Shown in pieces: positions 10,072-20,510 of a DNA stretch of 64,000 bases. Source of the DNA: Debaryomyces hansenii CBS767 (Eukaryota; Ascomycota; Pichiomycetes; Serinales; Debaryomycetaceae); contig NC_006048.2 of assembly GCF_000006445.2 (NCBI RefSeq), positions 434,001 through 498,000 of the forward strand. Direction: 5' to 3'. Made by a program: the position numbers and the translations under genes. The notes under the pieces are model-generated. The model was not told the DNA's origin, did no database searches, and saw only the letters and a program-made list of their open reading frames with translations. The stretch's first letter is position 1. Every line of letters starts with the position of its first letter.

Positions 10072-12474
10072 ATGAAGTTCGGCAGTAACCTCAACCATCT
10101 ATCCATTAGAGAGTGGAAATGGTACAACCTAGATTACAACGATTTAAAATATAAGATTCGAATCTTAACTCAGGAGGACAACTACGAGATTCTGGAATTG
10201 TATCAAGATTTTGTTAATAACTTTAATCGAATTAATTTATTTATTGAAACCAAAAATGATGAGTTGATACGAAAGGTTACATTTTTTGAAGCAAACTTCA
10301 ACCGGCTTTTAGAGGAGTCAAATATTAATACTATTGTCAAACAAATCAATTTTGACGAAATCTTCTATCAAACGATTGAGATATCGGTTATTTTGAAGAA
10401 GCTTTTGAAGTTTATCACGATACAGAAGATAGCGTGCCGGAAGATCTTCAAAAAGCTAGTGAAATACTATGCGAACAAAACGGAAGCAGGTCAATTTGTA
10501 TCGAGCTTAAAGGACAAACTTAGCAGAAATGAAAGATCATTTATTAATTTCAGCCTAGCTAATTTGACAGGTAGATTGACACTATTATTTAATTCTATCA
10601 AGGTGGAAAGGGGTAATTTATGCCAATTCGTTAACGAAAAATCACATATACCGAGATGTAAGAGAACGCTGCTTATATCCCTTTTTCATAATACTGACGA
10701 TTTGGAATTTGACTATAACATACTGCTAAAGAAGAATTTTCTGATGAGTTGCTTAATTTCGGCTGATGTAAATAACTTAAACGAGTTATTTTTGAACTTA
10801 AATATTTATCTTGGGTTCAACAACTGTAATGTTGACAAGGAGCTGACTCGGATGTCCTACACATATTTATTTAATGATAACATGAATGATGAACCTTGCA
10901 CTATTATTACTCATGAAGACAAAAAATATTCTCTTATTATTGCATGCGTCGGTGGATTAAGAAAATACTCGTATTGCCGTATCGAGACCGATATTGCTGA
11001 TTCTTTGCTTAAGTATTTAATTGATCCATCGAAGAACGAAGTCTTGGATAAGTTGCCAACATTATATGATGATAATCTAACTAAGGCAACTATAGATCTG
11101 ATCCTTAACAACAAATTGTCTCCTAAATTCAGACTAATTTGTAATAGATCAAGATTTTCTTTACTGAATGAAGCGGATCTTCATCAAGAGCCTGACACGT
11201 TTCACAATCCTGAGGATGACTACTTGATTACAGTAGATGAAGGTATTCTTACGACAAGTGATATTAATATTGTTTCTAGCACTAGCTTCGACTTTGATCG
11301 TACTCATTTTGAAAGGTTCCCAATCAACAAGTTGTCTATCTACACGAATGACTTGAATTTGTCAAATTTCGAAGATAATCTAACTTCAGAGATAAACAAC
11401 CATAAGATAAGCAATAAGTTCCAAATATCGTACCTTAAAAAATTACCAACGAGAATACAAAAGTTGGTTCAAATTCATTCCCTAAATTTGTTCAAAAATT
11501 TGGACTTATACCAATACATGTTGTCATGCTACATGAACGTAATTCCAAATGATAAGTATATCGATAATCATTATTCAGTGTTGCTTAATCTAGATTTATT
11601 CAAATCTTTTGAGAATATTGAAAACTATCGAAATACTTTAGATATTGAAACAAAGCTCATTAATTCTAAGTCGGATCAAATCTTACGACACCAATCATCT
11701 TTGAAGTCTCTTCCTGATTACTATGCCAAGCATACACAACCATCAGAAAGGCCGTTGCTATCCAAATCCCACCAAAGGAATAGTTTATTATCAAATAACT
11801 CATCCCAAACAGGGTTATACACTCTTCATAATCTGTATTCGCGTGAGAATTTAAACAACTCTCTAACTTCCCATACGTCCATTCTAAATAGTGATCATTC
11901 TGATGAATTTGATGTGGATAGTGAGTTAGAGTACTATGACAATAATAACATAGCGAGCATGAATTATGAGTCGGGTGATTCGGTTATCAACAAAGTCATT
12001 TTGACAATAATACAATTAAAGAGAAAGGCTTATGGTGTTTCGCGTGATGTTGAGAGTTATGGCAGCACAAACGAACGTTACAATAATTACAAAAAAGACC
12101 CTTCGATTGTCATTCGATCCACGTTCAACGAGTATCAGTATCAGTTTGAACGTGACTTCGACAAGATATTATCATTTTTTTACTTCTCCCTTATTTTTAT
12201 ATCCTTGTTTATATCAGGGGTTGAAATAGGTATTATCTACAGCATTCTCCTGAGCCAGCTGAACTTTGACAGGTTTCCAATCGTTCAGAACATATGGCTC
12301 ATTCTTGTTATAATTATTGGATTAATAGTGTCTTCCTTCTTAAGTTTAATTAGCTTATTGCTAATCTTTAGGAGGTTCCATTCTTGTCCCAAGTCACATT
12401 ATCTAGTAATTACTTTCGGGAGTTTTCTTATTATAACATCATTTTTTTGGTGTATGTTTATTCTATTCTTTTAA
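10072..12474 (+). CDS. VTC5: SPX-domain VTC complex subunit, Vtc5-like
   Basis: Predicted accessory subunit of the vacuolar transporter chaperone complex, which makes polyphosphate at the vacuole membrane; S. cerevisiae Vtc5 stimulates that activity. The N-terminal 150 residues form an SPX domain (MKFGSNLNHLSIREWKWYNL, then a Lys-rich helix around ILKKLLKFITIQKIACRKIFKKLVKYY) that senses inositol pyrophosphates. The middle (about 200-640) is divergent and Ser/Asn-rich without the VTC catalytic core motifs. The C-terminus (about 690-800) has three membrane segments of the DUF202 type. SPX, unlike middle, then DUF202 in 800 residues is the Vtc5 arrangement (about 870 in S. cerevisiae). Vtc2, Vtc3 and Vtc4 would keep the tunnel domain. 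Confidence 0.85.
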   Translation: MKFGSNLNHLSIREWKWYNLDYNDLKYKIRILTQEDNYEILELYQDFVNNFNRINLFIETKNDELIRKVTFFEANFNRLLEESNINTIVKQINFDEIFYQTIEISVILKKLLKFITIQKIACRKIFKKLVKYYANKTEAGQFVSSLKDKLSRNERSFINFSLANLTGRLTLLFNSIKVERGNLCQFVNEKSHIPRCKRTLLISLFHNTDDLEFDYNILLKKNFLMSCLISADVNNLNELFLNLNIYLGFNNCNVDKELTRMSYTYLFNDNMNDEPCTIITHEDKKYSLIIACVGGLRKYSYCRIETDIADSLLKYLIDPSKNEVLDKLPTLYDDNLTKATIDLILNNKLSPKFRLICNRSRFSLLNEADLHQEPDTFHNPEDDYLITVDEGILTTSDINIVSSTSFDFDRTHFERFPINKLSIYTNDLNLSNFEDNLTSEINNHKISNKFQISYLKKLPTRIQKLVQIHSLNLFKNLDLYQYMLSCYMNVIPNDKYIDNHYSVLLNLDLFKSFENIENYRNTLDIETKLINSKSDQILRHQSSLKSLPDYYAKHTQPSERPLLSKSHQRNSLLSNNSSQTGLYTLHNLYSRENLNNSLTSHTSILNSDHSDEFDVDSELEYYDNNNIASMNYESGDSVINKVILTIIQLKRKAYGVSRDVESYGSTNERYNNYKKDPSIVIRSTFNEYQYQFERDFDKILSFFYFSLIFISLFISGVEIGIIYSILLSQLNFDRFPIVQNIWLILVIIIGLIVSSFLSLISLLLIFRRFHSCPKSHYLVITFGSFLIITSFFWCMFILFF

Positions 12475-12570
12475 CATATGTATATTTAATTTAATTTATA
12501 TTGAAATTTTAGAATGTTGTAGTCTGATCTGTTGTTGGGATTTACAAAAACTAACGAGAGAGATAAGATC

Positions 12571-12580
12571 AAAAAAAAAA
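12571..12580 (-). terminator. RNA polymerase III terminator of tRNA-Tyr
   Basis: Run of ten A on the plus strand (T on the coding strand) starting five bases beyond the tRNA-Tyr 3' end. Confidence 0.85.
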
Positions 12581-12585
12581 TAGAT

Positions 12586-12675
12586 TCTCCCGGGGGTGAG
12601 TCGAACACCCGATCTCAAGATTACTTTGAGGTACTCATTACAGTCTCGCGCCTTAGCCAGCTTGGCCACCGAGAG
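12586..12675 (-). tRNA. tRNA-Tyr(GTA) with 16-base intron
   Basis: Complementary-strand cloverleaf with acceptor CTCTCGG/CCGGGAG, anticodon loop CTGTAAA, and T arm GGGTG-TTCGACT-CACCC. The body is nearly identical to yeast tRNA-Tyr. A 16-base intron (TGAGTACCTCAAAGTA) sits one base 3' of the anticodon, the canonical place; it contains TAC, able to pair with the GTA anticodon. Mature length is 74 bases before CCA addition. It is convergent with the VTC5-like gene. Confidence 0.97.
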
Positions 12676-13285
12676 GAATCTCACGACATTCAGAAAAACT
12701 AAATAACTAAGTACTTTGCTATGAGCAACTTAATCCATTTACCTTTCATGCTGCGAGAAAGATATCTATTTAAACGTATGGCATGAGAATACTTCTTTCC
12801 TAACAATTTCGTTACTACTACGATCTTATTGAAAAAACTTTACTCAAGGATGTAATTCGGGTTAATTGAAGAAGTTCCAGATTGCGCATATAACTAGTCA
12901 AGATCCCTCCATCGCCTCCAGGTTCCGGTAAATTTTATGCAAATCATATCATTACACGTGAAACAATACACCCAATAGAATATCTTTCAATTATTACTAT
13001 AACGCACGTGCTGTTGCTTGATAAGTTATCTGAAGAATCTCACTCGCCTCATTCTGCACGCAAAAACCCGGAAACTTCGTGAAGCAGATGCACATATATT
13101 CATATATTCCTTCACATTGGTTGATATTAGCCTCATCCTCATGATAACAGACAAAATTTTGTGATCACGTGCGAATTGGTAATTGACATTCATAGACGGG
13201 CTTTATTTAGTGGGTGATTTCTTATAACGAAAATATAAAGCAATAGTTCTTTCTTCTATTTCAAGTATTGATTCAAGATTACAAA
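12676..13285. other. Upstream region of ECM17
   Basis: About 600 bases between tRNA-Tyr and ECM17. It contains three CACGTG palindromes, listed separately, and otherwise AT-rich promoter-like sequence. No additional gene seen. Confidence 0.7.
12955..13171. promoter_or_regulatory. Cluster of three CACGTG (Cbf1-type) sites upstream of ECM17
   Basis: Perfect CACGTG palindromes at 12955-12960, 13005-13010 and 13166-13171, that is 331, 281 and 120 bases before the ECM17 ATG. In Saccharomyces, Cbf1 with Met4/Met28 binds CACGTG upstream of sulfur-assimilation genes, and ECM17 encodes a sulfite reductase subunit. The sites are seen directly; binding by Cbf1 is inferred. Confidence 0.75.
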
Positions 13286-16200
13286 ATGGGAAGTCAAATA
13301 GAGGCCAGTATGTTATTTTTTGATCGGAGCAGATGTAGAAGTGAATTGTTCTGAGAAGAAGCAAAAGGGGTGCAACTTTTATCTGATAAAAAGTTTTTTT
13401 GTAAACTCATTCTAACCAATTTAGTCTCCAATATTGTCAAGAATATTGAAGGTTCAGTATTTGTGACTCAACCAGCTAAGTCTGTTGAATCGTCTTTTTC
13501 GAAGTATTTACCAAATGCAAATACTTTGATAGACTCCAACGATCCATATAGTGTCATAAATAACTATGCGGAGCATAGGACAGAAGGGGAAGAACAGGAT
13601 GATGAAATAATCACCGTTATCACCAACGGCTCTACTATTTTCAGAAACTTGCCATTTTTGTCGTCAACAGCTTTCAAGACAAGTAAGATTGTATCACATG
13701 TTGAATTAGTGAATTTTGATTTTTCGATTGTTTCTACATTGAGAGACTTGAACGTTCCTGTTTTGGTATCACAGTCTACAAACGAGTCTGTTGTGTTTTC
13801 TAAATTGAGTTACAATTTAAGTCAAAGATTTGGTCAACCAGTTTTCCATTTCTTTGCACCTTCTAACTATCGTTCTGCTTTAAGCGAAAAGGTAGATGGT
13901 AAGATAATCATTGATGATTTATCTAAGTATGAGTTCAATGATCTTTTATCCAAGTTTGGTGTATCTCCTTTTGAAGTTGTTACAGGTAGTTCCAAGGCCC
14001 AGCATTCTATTGTTTATTTCGGTCAATTAAATGATGAACTTATCAGTGCTGCTAAGAACGAGAATGTCGTATTAGTTTCAATTAAAGTTTATAAGCCTTT
14101 CGACTTGCAAAAGTTATTGACTATAATACCATCATCGGTTGAAACGATTACATTCGTTTCCCAGACCACCTCCCCATCAACGTCGTTTGCTCCTTTATTA
14201 TTAGATTTCTTCCAAGAGTATTCCAAGTATCAAACTTTGAAGAATTTCACAAAAGTGGCTGCTGCATTCTTTGGCTACATAAAGTCGGAAAAATATTCAG
14301 AAATTATTGGTAACCTTTTATCGAACATAAAATCTGAATCTCCTGTTCAAAACTTGTCATTCGGTAAAACAAATACGGAATTGGCCACTAAGGCTAGTAA
14401 GGAAAGACATGGTGAATCTCTTAAGGCTATCACCAATGTCCATAATTTGGAACAAGCTTATTTAAAGATTTTACAACAAGTCAACACTGATAGTTTGAAC
14501 ATTTTGAATGAGTTTAATGCCGATAATATCGGCGTCGAAACTAATCCTGAATATGGTTATGGTGCGTACTTAAACTTCGAAGAACAACAAAAGCAATTGA
14601 CAGATTTGGTTTATGCAGCTATTCAAGATAATTTATTTAAATCAATTGACAACGAAAAATTGATTGACAATTTATCTAAGTGGTTAATTAACGTGAGAGA
14701 AAACATTGAAACTACCAGTAACTCAGTATTAGAGACTATAAAATTATTAGAAACAGACACGAATTCTTCTAATGCAGCCAAGATTCTAGACTTGAAGGAA
14801 TATTTCAAAGTGAACAAAAACTGGTTGATAGGTTCGGACGCATGGTCGTACGATTTAGGGTCATCAGGTGTCCACAATTTAATCACATCGAATAAAAACA
14901 TTAATATGTTAATTATCGATTCTGAGCCATACGAAGATAAATCAAATGATAAAACTGTTAATGGATTCCGTAAGAAAGATGTTGGTTTATATGCAATGAA
15001 CTATGGTGGGTGTTATGTTGCATCTGTCGCAATTTATTCTTCTTATACCCAAGTATTGCAAGCTTTTATAGAGGCTGAAAAATTCAATGGTCCTGCTATT
15101 GTTCTTGCTTATTTACCATACCATAATGAATTTGATAATACTTTATCAATTTTAAAGGAAACTAAGCTTGCAGTAGATAGTGGATACTGGCCATTATACA
15201 GATACGACCCAACTATCGAAGATGAATCAAAATCATTTATATTAGATTCCTCGAACTTAAGAAATCAATTGAAGAATTTCTTGGATCGTGAAAATAAATT
15301 GACTTTATTAGCCAAGAAAGATCCTTTGTTGTCTAGAAACTTGACTAGTAATGCCACTACTGAAATTAAGGCTAAGCAACTCCAGGCTGCTAATGACTCC
15401 TATAGTAAGTTATTGCAAGGATTGTCTGGTCCTCCTTTAACTGTTGCTTTCGCATCCGATGGGGGTAATGCAGAAGCAGTTGCCAAAAAGATCAATAGAC
15501 AAGCTCTTGGAAGAGGATTGAAATCAATTGTTTTAGCAATGGATGATATATCAATGGAAGATTTACCAAATGAGACAAATATTGTATTTATTGCTTCTAC
15601 TTCGGGACAAGGTGAATTCCCAACTAACGGTAAACAATTTTGGGACGGTTTAAAGAATTCTAACGATATCGACTTGTCAACCATCAAATTCTCTGTTTTT
15701 GGTTTAGGTGATTCTGAATACTGGCCAAGAAAAGAAGACAAGCATTATTACAACAAGCCAAGTAAAGATTTATTCAATAAGTTGAAGTTCTACGGTGGTG
15801 TTGAATTAATCGATATTGGTTTAGGTGATGATCAGGATGCAGATGGATTCAATACTGGTTTGAATGAATGGGAACCAAAATTATGGAAAGCTTTAGGGGT
15901 GGATAATGTTGAAGGTGTTGAAGAACCAAAGCCTTTGACTAATGAGGATATGAAAATTCAATCTGATTACTTAAGAGGTACTATTGTTGAAGGTTTGAAC
16001 GATCAATCTACGGGAGCTATAAGTGCTGTTGACCAACAATTAACTAAGTTCCATGGTATTTATATGCAAGACGATCGTGATATCAGAGATGACCGTAAGA
16101 GTAAAGGTATGGAACCAGCATATGCCTTTATGGTTAGAGTTAGATTACCAGGTGGTATCGCTACTCCATCTCAATACTTGAGGATGGATGAGTTATCGAA

Positions 16201-17713
16201 TGAAAGAGGTAATGGTACTTTAAAATTAACTACGAGAGCTACCTTTCAACTTCATGGTGTTGTTAAACATGACTTGAAGCCGGCTATTAGGGGTATGAAT
16301 GCAGCATTAATGGATACGTTGGCGGCTTGTGGTGATGTCAACAGAAATGTCATGGTTTCTGCTTTACCTCATAATGCAAAGGTTCATTCTCAAATTTCCA
16401 AAACTGGTGCATTAATATCCGAGTATTTATTGCCTCAAACTACGGCTTATCATGAAATTTGGTTACAAGGTGAAGATGAAGGCGATAAGGCAGGAGCATC
16501 GAAGAACTGGGAAAACCGTAAGGAAGGACCAAAGAAGGAAAAGACTTTAGTCGCAGGTAATGCATTGACTGATTTCGAACCTATGTACGGTCCAACTTAT
16601 TTACCAAGAAAGTTTAAGGTTGTTATTACTGTTCCGCCATATAATGATGTCGATGTCTATGCCCATGATATCGGTTTGATTGCTATCGTCGAGGGCGACG
16701 AAGTTATTGGCTACAATGTTTTAGCTGGTGGTGGTATGGGTTCTACTCATAATAATAAGAAGACTTATCCAAGAACTGGATCTATGTTTGGTTACATTGC
16801 AAAGGATCAGATTCACATTGCATGTGAAAAGATCATGTTAGTTCAAAGAGATTTTGGTGATAGAACAAATAGAAAGCATGCTAGATTGAAGTATACTATT
16901 GATGATTTGGGTGTAGAGGTCTTCAAGGGTAAGGTGGAAGAGTTATTAGGTTTCAAATTTGAAAAAGCTAAACCATTTGAAATAAAATCCAATGTCGATT
17001 ATTTCGGATGGTGTAAGGATGAAACTGGTGCTAATCATTTTACTGCTTTTATTGAAAATGGTAGAATTGAAGACACACCTGAATTACCACAAAAGACCGG
17101 TTTGAGTAAAATCGCAGAATACTTGTTACAAAACGAAAGACCCGGTGAATTTAGATTGACAGGTAACCAGCATATTTTGATTTCTAACATAAACGATGAT
17201 GATTTGGATACTGTAAAATCATTGTTAGCTCAATACAAGTTGGATAACACAGATTTCTCTGGTTTAAGGTTGTCTTCTGCAGCTTGTGTTGCATTCCCAA
17301 CTTGTGGTTTAGCTATGGCAGAATCAGAACGTTATTTACCTGAATTAATTACAAAGTTAGAGGAAGCTTTAGAAGATTATGGTTTAAGACACGATTCGGT
17401 TGTTATGAGAATGACCGGTTGTCCAAATGGTTGTGCAAGACCATGGGTTGCAGAAGTCGCATTAGTCGGTAAAGCATTTGGTGCGTATAACTTAATGTTG
17501 GGTGGTGGTCACCATGGTGAAAGATTAAATAAGATTTACAGATATTCCATAAAGGAAGATGAAATTTTAAGTATCCTTAAACCATTGTTCAAGAGATGGA
17601 GTTTAGAAAGAAATGAAGGAGAACCATTCGGTGATTTCTGTATTAGAATTGGTATTATTAAGCCAACTACTGAAGGTAAATTCTTCCATGATGATCTTCC
17701 TGAAGATGCTTAG
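13286..17713 (+). CDS. ECM17: Sulfite reductase (NADPH) beta subunit, with 5' intron
   Basis: Hemoprotein subunit (Met5/Ecm17) that reduces sulfite to sulfide for methionine and cysteine synthesis, with Met10 as flavoprotein partner. The spliced protein is 1436 residues (S. cerevisiae about 1440). An N-terminal pyruvate-oxidoreductase-like part is followed by a flavodoxin domain (about 670-830: FASDGGNAEAVAKK, STSGQGEFP, FGLGDSEYWPRKEDKHY) and then sulfite reductase repeats. The [4Fe-4S]/siroheme cysteines are Cys1295 and Cys1301 (ACVAFPTCGLAMAESE) and Cys1340 and Cys1344 (TGCPNGCARPW). The long open frame has no ATG at its 5' end. I place the start at 13286, giving MGSQIEA, and join exon 13286-13307 to 13425-17713 across a GTATGT...AG intron that keeps the frame. 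CACGTG sites upstream suggest sulfur control. Convergent with NBL1. Confidence 0.93.
13308..13424 (+). other. ECM17: Spliceosomal intron in ECM17 (117 bases)
   Basis: Donor GTATGT at 13308, branch-like CTAAC at 13412-13416, acceptor TTTAG ending at 13424. Splicing joins a 22-base first exon in phase to the main frame. The branch-to-acceptor distance of about nine bases is very short. Confidence 0.85.
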
Positions 17714-17838
17714 TGTTTATAATTTAAATAGTTGTTATTATGTTTATTTCATTGATGTTTCCAATGCATTTATAAATTATTAATAGTATTTTGGCCTGTA
17801 GCTCTATATGATACAATTATGCTAGTTTTTCGTGTCGT

Positions 17839-18177
17839 TTAGGGTTTGCTGATCTTCCCATTCGATGTAGTTCGGTTTCTGATGTTATATGAAATATTAG
17901 TGCTACTATTAGAGTTAGAGGTTGAATTCTCCTGTAACAGTCGTATATCCTTAAGCAAACCTTTTATTGTAGGCTTATGATGTCTTTCTATCTCTAGCAC
18001 ATCTTTTAGCTTTATATTCCATAGCGTTACACTAACAGAGTTTAATCTTCTTAGGACTTTATTCTCACATACTTCAGCTATTCTGTCTGATTCACTATTC
18101 AAAGTCTGTAATCTTTTATCAGCATGGTTCTTTATATATTGTATAAGCTTCGCCTTCTCTGCTTTAGTATAGGGCAT
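17839..18177 (-). CDS. NBL1: Borealin-like chromosomal passenger complex subunit Nbl1
   Basis: Small 112-residue protein proposed to link Bir1 (survivin) and Sli15 (INCENP) in the Aurora B (Ipl1) complex. The first 65 residues form a predicted helix, including KLIQYIKNHADKRLQTLNSE and KVLRRLNSVSVTLWNIKLK, that fits the Nbl1/borealin N-terminal pattern of a long helix with an Arg-Leu-Asn core. The tail is Ser/Asn-rich and disordered. Similarity alone is modest, but in S. cerevisiae NBL1 (YHR199C-A) is also the divergent neighbour of RPN10 (YHR200W), exactly as here, which strengthens the call. Confidence 0.75.
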   Translation of the reverse strand: MPYTKAEKAKLIQYIKNHADKRLQTLNSESDRIAEVCENKVLRRLNSVSVTLWNIKLKDVLEIERHHKPTIKGLLKDIRLLQENSTSNSNSSTNISYNIRNRTTSNGKISKP

Positions 18178-18289
18178 GCTTGTTAGCAGACAATATAATT
18201 CACTGTGTATCTCTATCGTAGCACCAAAACATAAACCATTTCATATATCCGGTTCAGGCACGATTTTAATAATGATCGAAATCCACATC

Positions 18290-18298
18290 GGTGGCGAT
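18290..18298 (+). promoter_or_regulatory. PACE-like (Rpn4-type) element upstream of RPN10
   Basis: GGTGGCGAT lies 169 bases before the RPN10 ATG. It resembles the proteasome-associated control element GGTGGCAAA bound by Rpn4 in Saccharomyces. CTG-clade Rpn4 is reported to prefer a somewhat different sequence, so this may be chance. Confidence 0.35.
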
Positions 18299-18466
18299 TA
18301 TATCAAAACGAACGATAGATAACTCCAGCTAACAATCGATTGTACAATATAATTCATTGATTGAAGTTATAAGAGGGTTGAAGGTGTTACATAAATATAG
18401 TTCAACTTATTTTAAAAAGACAATTTTGTTCCCTGATTCATATTAATATATATAATAGTAACAAAA

Positions 18467-19306
18467 ATGGTTCTTGAAGCTACAATGATAGCCATTGATA
18501 ACTCCGAGTATATGAGGAATGGAGATTATTTAACATCTAGATATGATGCCCAGCTCACGGCAACGGAGTTTATTTTTCAGAATAAAGTTAATTCGAATCC
18601 AGAAAACACTGTCGGGTTATTGGCATATGGTGGAAACGGGCCTCAAGTATTATCAACTTTAACCACAGACTTCGGTAAAATATTGTCCGGAGCTCACGAA
18701 ACAAAGATATCAGGAGAAAATCACTTTTCGAGTGGTATTCAAGTTGCAGCCTTAGCGTTGAAACACCGTCAAAATAAAGTGCAGAGTCAAAGAATCATAA
18801 TATTTGTTGGTAGTCCAGTCACTGAATCCGAAAAGGATTTGGAAAAGCTAGCCAAAAAGATGAAGAAAAATAACGTAGCCATTGATATCATAAATTTTGG
18901 TGAAGAATCAGTTAATACATCAAAGTTAGAGAAATTTAATTCGATTATAAATAACCATGATAACTCGCATCTAGTTTCTATTCCACCAGGACCAAGATTA
19001 TTATATGAAGTTATTGCTACATCGCCTATCTTAGTCGAAGATGGCTTCGACATGGGTGGCAATGGCACAGATATGGGTATGGATGCATTTGGTGGAGGTA
19101 ATGGTGATATCATCGATCCGAATATGGATCCAGATTTAGCTTTGGCTTTGAGACTTTCATTAGAAGAAGAAAAGGCAAGACAAGAAAGAGAAGCGGCAGA
19201 CAAGGCCAAGGATGAGTCCGGTTCAAATGATTTGGAACAAATTGCAGAAGATAAAGAACAACCTGATCATAATAATGAAGACACCAATATGAAAGATGCC
19301 AATTAG
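18467..19306 (+). CDS. RPN10: 26S proteasome ubiquitin receptor Rpn10
   Basis: Subunit of the 19S regulatory particle that binds polyubiquitin and stabilises the base-lid junction. Residues 1-190 form the von Willebrand A domain (MVLEATMIAIDNSEYMRNGD, LLAYGGNGPQVLSTLT, RIIIFVGSPV). A Gly/Asp/Met linker follows. A single ubiquitin-interacting motif sits at about 221-236 (DPDLALALRLSLEEEK) with the conserved Leu-Ala-Leu and Ser. The tail is acidic. The 279 residues match S. cerevisiae (268). Divergent from NBL1 and convergent with CSM3. Confidence 0.97.
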   Translation: MVLEATMIAIDNSEYMRNGDYLTSRYDAQLTATEFIFQNKVNSNPENTVGLLAYGGNGPQVLSTLTTDFGKILSGAHETKISGENHFSSGIQVAALALKHRQNKVQSQRIIIFVGSPVTESEKDLEKLAKKMKKNNVAIDIINFGEESVNTSKLEKFNSIINNHDNSHLVSIPPGPRLLYEVIATSPILVEDGFDMGGNGTDMGMDAFGGGNGDIIDPNMDPDLALALRLSLEEEKARQEREAADKAKDESGSNDLEQIAEDKEQPDHNNEDTNMKDAN

Positions 19307-19538
19307 AAATAAAATTGTCAGTGATCCGTGGATTATCAGTTATATCTTTCTAATTAGATTTTATATAAATTAATAAAAGTTATATTCAGCATTATGGCAC
19401 GCTGCGACTTGTGGGTTCATGTGTTTCGTATCCACTTCAAGTCATCAGCTTGGGAATCAAGACTTTCCTTGTCAGAAGAGGAAATAGATTCAAAAAGATT
19501 ATCTTATTCTAGACTATTAATCGACACATAAAATCTAT

Positions 19539-20510
19539 TTACATTCCCATTTCCCTCATAATTGCCAATTCATCCTCATGTTCATGATCGTCAACTTCGA
19601 TTTCTTCATCCGGATACTCATCGTATTTGTTCATAGGCTCCGACCCAATAGGTATATCGTCATCAGAAAAGGGGTCATCTGAGTCGTCTGAATCATTTGA
19701 GCTCGCTGGAACATTAGTTTTCGTGTTAACTGCATCGAGAGAGGCATTGTGCCCCGAATTAGAAGCGGCAGAACCAACGTCCCTGGAAACAGCTTCTGCA
19801 GGTGGTGTGGTTGGTGTGTGATATAAATCGTCATCTTCTCCAACGAACAACCCATTAGATTGGTTCGTATTCATGAAACTCCAGTCATCGTCAGCAATGT
19901 CATGGATCCCTTCTGGACCTTGGTTTTCTGGCAATGGCTCACTCTGCTGATTCTGTGTTTCCGGCATTTCCATTCTTTCTGTATCCATTATACCTTTGTT
20001 TTCTTTCAATTTACGTAATTCTTGTTCTATTAATTCACGTCTGTAAAGTTTAAGTTGGCCTGACTTTGACCCAAAACTTCTGAGTAACTGTAGACAGTCC
20101 TTGAACTTAGCTTTAGGAAATAATCCATGGCACCAGAGTTGGTAGAATTGTAACATAGATGATAGGTTTTTGAATTCATTTTCATGTTTCAACAGTCTAA
20201 CAGCCTTAGAACTCAACGATGACTTCTTCGAGGAAAGCGTCTTTTGTAATGCCTTATCATTTTTTTGAAATACCCTTATCAATTTTGAATGATTCCGTAT
20301 AACATAATTCAACCCTTTCAGTTTATTAAATATTCTTTCATTGTCAATCTTGGCTATTTTGGCTCTGCTGGATAATTTGATCGTTTGATCGAGGCCCAAA
20401 AGATCATCTCCTTCCCTTTCCGCAGAACCATTAGTCTGCGACTGTTGACCTGATTCTGTTGGAACAGTTTCCTCGTGTTGGAACAAACTTAACTCTTCTT
20501 CCAAATCCAT
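19539..20510 (-). CDS. CSM3: Replication fork protection complex subunit Csm3 (Swi3/Tipin family)
   Basis: Partner of Tof1 and Mrc1 that stabilises stalled replication forks and supports the S-phase checkpoint and sister cohesion. The 323 residues match S. cerevisiae Csm3 (317). The Swi3 domain spans about 46-160, starting KLSSRAKIAKIDNERIFNK and containing the family hallmark YQLWCHGLFPKAKF at 123-136. The C-terminal half is acidic and Ser-rich (SNDSDDSDDPFSDDDIPIG), and the protein ends in an acidic DEYPDEEIEVDDHEHEDE tail. An MCB box lies 77 bases upstream of the ATG. Confidence 0.92.
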   Translation of the reverse strand: MDLEEELSLFQHEETVPTESGQQSQTNGSAEREGDDLLGLDQTIKLSSRAKIAKIDNERIFNKLKGLNYVIRNHSKLIRVFQKNDKALQKTLSSKKSSLSSKAVRLLKHENEFKNLSSMLQFYQLWCHGLFPKAKFKDCLQLLRSFGSKSGQLKLYRRELIEQELRKLKENKGIMDTERMEMPETQNQQSEPLPENQGPEGIHDIADDDWSFMNTNQSNGLFVGEDDDLYHTPTTPPAEAVSRDVGSAASNSGHNASLDAVNTKTNVPASSNDSDDSDDPFSDDDIPIGSEPMNKYDEYPDEEIEVDDHEHEDELAIMREMGM

